Source: Ochromonadaceae sp. CCMP2298 (taxonomy: Eukaryota > Sar > Synurophyceae > Ochromonadales > Ochromonadaceae). Taken from it: a stretch of DNA of 11,471 bases. This document shows, piece after piece, positions 7,772 through 11,471 of this stretch. The position numbers and the translations under genes are program-made. A model generated the notes under the pieces. It did no database searches. It was not told the origin of the DNA and saw only the letters and a list, made by a program, of their open reading frames with translations. The stretch lies in contig MU634210.1 in assembly GCA_026770595.1 (NCBI GenBank), forward strand, positions 1 to 11,471, read 5' to 3'. Positions within the stretch are counted from its first letter, which is position 1, and the number at the start of each line of letters is the position of its first letter.

Positions 7772-7802
7772 AGACGGCTGTTTTTCCCACTGGACGAAAA
7801 AT

Positions 7803-7844
7803 ATCGGCTGGGTTTGTGCGATGTGACATCGGCTGGATTTGTGC
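7803..7844 (+). repeat. Subterminal direct repeats of the Harbinger left end
   Basis: Two 17-bp copies, ATCGGCTGGGTTTGTGC at 7803-7819 and the same with one change (GGA for GGG) at 7828-7844, lie 25 bp apart. The stretch GTGACATCGGCTGGAT at 7823-7838 recurs exactly at 10129-10144 near the right end. Such subterminal motifs are candidate binding sites for the element's Myb-like protein; this is inference. Confidence 0.75.
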
Positions 7845-7937
7845 AGCCCAGCCATTTTCTTGTACCATGTGCTTTGGCGTGTCTCGGCACGCATCGCCAA
7901 ACATCGCCGAATATAGTATCTTCCGCACAATTTTCAG

Positions 7938-9101
7938 ATGAGCAGACCTTCGATTGTGTTGCCCATTCTGGTGGCAATCCTTGCCTTCTTGGTTTCGTTG
8001 TGCAAGGACCCTGTTCCCCAGCATGATTCTGTGCTCACTGGGCAGCTGTACTACGAGGAGCTGATGGCAACTCGCAGCGCGGCCAGATTTCTGCACGCCG
8101 CGAGGATGGATCGAGAGACCTTCCTCAGTCTGCTTGCTCTACTGGAGAGCAAGGGCCTGAAGGATGGCAGAAAGCTCTGTACCGGAGAGAAGCTCTTCAT
8201 CCTTCTGGAGGCCCTAAAAGGGAGCTCATGCCGACAGTGTGCTGAGCGGTGGCAGCACAGCACCGCAACCATCTCTTCAGCCATCCACTCAGTGATGGAG
8301 GCCATGCTGCAGTGCCAAGAGACTCTCTTCATCAAGCCCCGTCAACACGACCCCATACATGAGCGGCTCCAAGACCCCAAGTACGCTCCATTCGTGGGCT
8401 GTATTGGGGCTTTGGATGGGACGCACATCCCCGCCTTCATCGCCCTGGACAAGCAAGCTCCCTTCCGCAACAGGAAGGGATTCATCTCACAGAATGTCCT
8501 TGCTGTCTGCAACCTGGACATGACTTTCTCCTACATCCTTGCCGGCTGGGAGGGCTCTGCCCACGACGGCAAGGTGTACAATGATGCCCTGGGCAAGGGC
8601 CTTCCCCTGCTGGAAGGGAAGTTTTATTTGGGGGATGCCGGCTATGGACTGAGCCACTTCTGTTTGACACCGTACCGCGGGGTACGATATCATCTGAAGG
8701 AGTGGGCTCGGAGGGATCTACGGCCTCAGAACAAGGAGGAGCTGTACAACCTCCGACACTCTTCGTTGCGCAATGTCATTGAGCGTATATTTGGGGTACT
8801 GAAGAAGAGATTTCCGATACTCATTGTGATGCCATCATATAGTTTCTTAGACCAAATTAAACTTGTGAAATGCGCTATGCTCATTCATAATTTCATACGA
8901 GGTCATGCATTATATGAAGATATATTTTATATGCAGCATGATGCGGAGGTAGAGGCAGACAGGGGGAGAGATGATGGGTTTCAGGATGATGCAGGGGAGG
9001 ATGCAGGCCGCACTCCCCAGCAGCTGAAGATCTGGAGGGATACGATTGCTGATGAGCTGTGGGAGCAGTATCAAACCTTCCTTGCTGCACGCATGCGATA
9101 A
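7938..9101 (+). CDS. PIF/Harbinger DDE transposase (DDE_Tnp_4 type)
   Basis: The 387-residue product is the catalytic enzyme that would cut and rejoin the element at TTA/TAA targets in the nucleus. The DDE triad is visible: D160 in GALDGTHI, D233 in YLGDAGY and E282 in NVIERIFGVLKKRFPIL, all in the typical context of this family. Residues ~82-122 look like the N-terminal helix-turn-helix region (EKLFILLEAL...STATISSAIHSVM), and ALLIHNF-like ending CAMLIHNFI at 312-320 is also family-typical. The C-terminal 330-387 is acidic. ATG at 7938 is the first in frame after a TAG at 7914-7916. TTTTCAG immediately before it resembles a splice acceptor, so a 5' non-coding exon is possible. An unusual hydrophobic stretch (residues 6-22) sits at the N-terminus. 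Length is ordinary for the family and no break is seen. Stop is TAA. Confidence 0.95.
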   Translation: MSRPSIVLPILVAILAFLVSLCKDPVPQHDSVLTGQLYYEELMATRSAARFLHAARMDRETFLSLLALLESKGLKDGRKLCTGEKLFILLEALKGSSCRQCAERWQHSTATISSAIHSVMEAMLQCQETLFIKPRQHDPIHERLQDPKYAPFVGCIGALDGTHIPAFIALDKQAPFRNRKGFISQNVLAVCNLDMTFSYILAGWEGSAHDGKVYNDALGKGLPLLEGKFYLGDAGYGLSHFCLTPYRGVRYHLKEWARRDLRPQNKEELYNLRHSSLRNVIERIFGVLKKRFPILIVMPSYSFLDQIKLVKCAMLIHNFIRGHALYEDIFYMQHDAEVEADRGRDDGFQDDAGEDAGRTPQQLKIWRDTIADELWEQYQTFLAARMR

Positions 9102-9129
9102 TAAGAAGATAGTATGCGAAACACTTTCT

Positions 9130-10044
9130 TTAGTCATTATTATCTGCCATCTCAGCCCCCGTCAGCTCTCCTACGAACATGCGCTGCTCCTCTCCAGACA
9201 TCTTGGAGAAGAATTCACAATACTCTGAATGATCTGCCAGCTGTTTCTTGAATCGCATGCTCTGCAAGGTGGTTAGGCCCATCTCCACCTTCAGGTTGTC
9301 GAAGATGGAGAGGGCGCTCTCCACGTAGTCGCCCCCCTTCTTCAACAGCGCGATCACCTCTTGGAGAGCGCCCCCAGCATCCTTGGCAGGATTGCTCCGC
9401 GCCTGCTTGCGTGGAGGTTCCCCGGCCGTTGCGTCGCGCGATGTTGGGGTCGCTCCAGATATGTCGGAGGTGTTGAGAAGGGTGTCCGTGTGGTGGGTGC
9501 CCTCCGAGGTGTACCCTGTGTCTCCCTGCGGTCCTTGCGAGGAAGAGGCAAACTCACCAGTTGCGAGTTTGCCTGCGAAGATTATCCCCATGTCATCGTA
9601 GAAGGGGAAGCCCGCGTTCTTGAACTGCTTGCAGTCCTTGTTCGCGAGTATCACCGCCGCCCACACCGCACTGGGGCATGTGGGGATCCCGTCGTTCCAC
9701 CCGAACCCACTGTTGTCCTTCAGAATCTTGAAGGCAACGTACTTCTTCTTGAGTTCGTTCACCTGACTTTGGAGCTGGTCCTTACCATACATCAGCCCTG
9801 ATGCGTTCTGAAAGTGGGCGGTCATAACTTTCCACTCGCTGCTCTTAAAGCCGTTGTCTGCATAGGCGCCGCTCTCCACCACAAACAGACACGCATCGAC
9901 TAGATACTGCTGCGCTGCGTGGGTCCAGTTCGCCTTGATCCTTGGCGCCACTGGTAGAGCAGTAGGAGCAGTAGGAGCAGTAGGAGCAGGGGGAGGAGGA
10001 GCAGCAGGAGCAGGAGCAGGAGCAGGAGGCTGAGGTTCGGTCAT
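9130..10044 (-). CDS. Harbinger Myb/SANT-like DNA-binding protein
   Basis: This is the second gene of the element, 304 residues, convergent with the transposase. In characterised Harbinger systems the Myb-like partner aids nuclear import of the transposase and its recruitment to element ends. Residues 1-34 are Pro/Ala-rich, encoded by an imperfect AGGAGC microsatellite at about 9960-10030. Residues ~38-130 form a Myb/SANT-like domain of the Myb_DNA-bind_3 type, with W40, W71, W116 and W128 and the segments FKSSEWKVMTAHFQ, QVNELKKKYVAFKILKD and GFGWN. It continues with the family-typical FKNAGFPFYDDMGIIFAGK at 141-159. A Ser/Thr-rich linker follows, then a basic PPRKQAR at 210-216 that may act in nuclear entry. 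A helical tail (~225-290) probably mediates protein contacts. The frame is intact and ends in TAA. Confidence 0.92.
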   Translation of the reverse strand: MTEPQPPAPAPAPAAPPPPAPTAPTAPTALPVAPRIKANWTHAAQQYLVDACLFVVESGAYADNGFKSSEWKVMTAHFQNASGLMYGKDQLQSQVNELKKKYVAFKILKDNSGFGWNDGIPTCPSAVWAAVILANKDCKQFKNAGFPFYDDMGIIFAGKLATGEFASSSQGPQGDTGYTSEGTHHTDTLLNTSDISGATPTSRDATAGEPPRKQARSNPAKDAGGALQEVIALLKKGGDYVESALSIFDNLKVEMGLTTLQSMRFKKQLADHSEYCEFFSKMSGEEQRMFVGELTGAEMADNND

Positions 10045-10076
10045 CGGATTGTGTTGTTGATGTGGATCCAGCAGTT

Positions 10077-10133
10077 GTCACCCAGCGGCCATCGCGCCTG
10101 TTGAAATGAAAAGGGCGATGGCGGCTGGGTGAC
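10077..10133. promoter_or_regulatory. Inverted repeat upstream of the Myb-like gene
   Basis: Arms of 19 nt at 10077-10095 (GTCACCCAGCGGCCATCGC) and 10115-10133 pair at 18 of 19 positions around a 19-nt spacer. The repeat lies 32 bp upstream of the Myb-like start codon and overlaps the 16-bp motif (10129-10144) shared with the left end. It may be a regulatory or protein-binding site, or a hairpin in the 5' leader; which one is not shown. Confidence 0.7.
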
Positions 10134-10234
10134 ATCGGCTGGATGTTTACACCCAAAAAAGGTCCTCCCGTTCGGACCAACCCACTGGATGGCACATAGT
10201 ACGTACAAAAACCGACAAATCCAGTGGATTTGGC

Positions 10235-10249
10235 GAACCGAACGGACCC
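10235..10249 (-). repeat. Harbinger right terminal inverted repeat
   Basis: GAACCGAACGGACCC is followed by TTA at 10250-10252. It pairs with the left end at 12 of 15 positions. Confidence 0.9.
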
Positions 10250-10252
10250 TTA

Positions 10253-11260
10253 GGCATTTTGTGTGGAGGTCTTGGGTTCTGCTGGAGAGGGGTGCGTATG
10301 ATGGCTGCCTGGCAGTGTTCGTATAAGTACCCTCATTTTTGTGGCAGATGCAGTATAGCTCAATTTATTCATCCCAGCTCGCGATTGGATACTAGATCAA
10401 GCCAGTACTGTAAGACGTGAACAACGAGCCTAGCATCTGCATATAATATATTTATTATTATATACACTGTTACACTGTTGCAGAGCTATTGCCTGCATAC
10501 ATGCGTGTTATGCTCGCCACTAGTACTGACCTCACTCCTGCACCCACACTACCCATACCAGTGGACCCTACCCCCCCTTCCCTCTCTAATTTAGTGCCAG
10601 CCTTAGAGGGGTTTCGTATTTTCTCCCCCATTTGCTTCAGAAAGATGGGTTTTGGAGGTCTGTACCAGATTCGTGTCGTCCCCCCATACTAAAAAGAGCC
10701 GTATAGAAATCGCCCTATATTCTTGATCAGAACGTTTCAGCCAAATCTAACAACACTTCACTATAGCAATGGGGGGTTAATTCGAGTAAGTTAGTAAAGT
10801 GCACAATGGAACGCCTTATAGACTATGCTGTCAAGAATCCCTCCTATTGTTACTATAGGCGTCACAACCCCGACGTATGACGGACACTACCGCCTATTCA
10901 AGTGACACAGAAGGGCAAATCTTGGCCATTAGGAATATCCACATGAGGCAGTCGAGGAGACATGAGGCAGCAGCTGGTTGGGAGAGAGGGAGCTCTGCCG
11001 CAGAATCGACAGGATTTCTGGCATTACAATCCAGCGGCCCGACTGAACAGCAGGTGCGTCCGACTGCCTCCCGCTTACCGCTCCGTGTGCCCCCGCCTCT
11101 GCTTCTCGCTGTGTGCCCTGCCCCCTGTGCCCTCTCTCCTCTCTTCTCCGCTCTCGAATCTTATATATTCTGAATTAGAAATTAATTATGATTACTCTCT
11201 ATTCTCTCTCCTCTGTCCTCTAATCTCCACTATCTGCTCTCTGTTCTCTGATCTCTCCTC
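10253..11260. other. Spacer right of the Harbinger element, no supported gene
   Basis: The sequence is mixed, with an AT-rich patch (ATATAATATATTTATTATTATATA at 10441-10464 in part) and a CT-rich drift from about 11085 onward. Open frames at 10489-10692 and 10877-11173 have no recognisable domain, and the second runs into CT-rich low complexity. No tRNA or rRNA signal is seen. Confidence 0.5.
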
Positions 11261-11377
11261 TGCTCTCTGCTCTCTGCTCTCTGCTCTCTGCTCTCTGCTC
11301 TCTGCTCTCTGCTCTCTGCTGTCTCCTCTGCTCTCTGCTCTCTGCTCTCTGCTCTCTGCTCTCTGCTCTCTGCTCTC

Positions 11378-11380
<3 letters not shown>
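11261..11380 (+). repeat. Heptanucleotide array (TGCTCTC)n
   Basis: About seventeen 7-bp units of TGCTCTC type make up this array, with one break in phase at about 11320-11326 (TGTCTCC). Confidence 0.95.
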
Positions 11381-11409
<29 letters not shown>

Positions 11410-11471
11410 CTCTATTCTCTATTCTCTATTCTCTATTCTCTATTCTCTATTCTCTTTTCTCTATTCTCTAT
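11381..11471 (+). repeat. Heptanucleotide array (TCTCTAT)n, runs off the window
   Basis: About thirteen units of a second 7-bp repeat follow directly. They differ from the previous array only in GC to AT at two adjacent positions of the unit. One unit near 11455 carries TTTT. The array continues past the window end. Confidence 0.95.

Larger units (their letters stand above)
7757..10249. mobile_element. Complete PIF/Harbinger DNA transposon (2493 bp)
   Basis: The element is bounded by an imperfect 15-bp terminal inverted repeat and a 3-bp TTA duplication (7754-7756 and 10250-10252). TTA/TAA duplications are typical of PIF/Harbinger. It carries the two standard genes of the superfamily, a DDE transposase on the plus strand and a Myb/SANT-like protein on the minus strand, in tail-to-tail orientation with 28 bp between stop codons. 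Both frames are uninterrupted, so the copy may be autonomous. It is 126 bp from the right end of the candidate CACTA-like element. Identity of the superfamily is firm; activity is inference. Confidence 0.95.

Noticed and set aside
10877-11173. 98-residue open frame right of the Harbinger element
   Set aside because: No recognisable domain, no homology signal visible by eye, and its end runs into CT-rich low complexity.
11261-11471. Telomere repeat
   Set aside because: The units (TGCTCTC and TCTCTAT) have a telomere-like length but lack the GGG/CCC core of known telomere repeats.

Overview
This window is eukaryotic nuclear DNA. The left third carries a gene split by seven GT-AG introns, and the right part carries a complete PIF/Harbinger DNA transposon. 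Open frames use the standard code. Introns and spacers are loaded with simple repeats (GT/CA, CCA, poly-C, GGGTA-like, CT heptamers). This fits a repeat-rich protist or algal genome, but nothing seen here fixes the lineage.

Layout. 2-3185 (+): the 3' part of a multi-exon gene of unrecognised function, with eight exons, about 375 codons and stop TAG. Intron 2 holds a second, silent copy of the end of exon 2 whose seven differences are all synonymous. Introns 1, 4 and 5 share a GTATTAACCC-type minisatellite. 3186-4188: spacer without a supported gene. 4189-6543 (+): a decayed member of an F-box-like/leucine-rich family with an in-frame TGA, a frameshift, and a 650-bp block of TCTCAT/ATGAGA palindromes before the last coding piece. 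6544-6880: purine-rich spacer. 6881-7630: a 750-bp candidate non-autonomous CACTA-like element with 20-bp imperfect terminal inverted repeats, AGC flanks, subterminal repeats and repeated perfect hairpins. 7757-10249: a complete 2493-bp Harbinger element with TTA target-site duplications, a DDE transposase (+) and a convergent Myb/SANT-like partner gene (-). 10253-11260: spacer without a supported gene. 11261-11471: two adjoining heptanucleotide arrays running off the window end.

How it works together. The only clear functional unit is the Harbinger element. In this superfamily the transposase and the Myb-like protein are both needed for mobility, the latter for nuclear import and for binding near the element ends. 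Both frames are intact and the target-site duplication is perfect, which suggests a recent insertion. The host genes look ordinary or decayed. I found no prokaryotic-type defence locus, CRISPR array, rRNA or tRNA gene.
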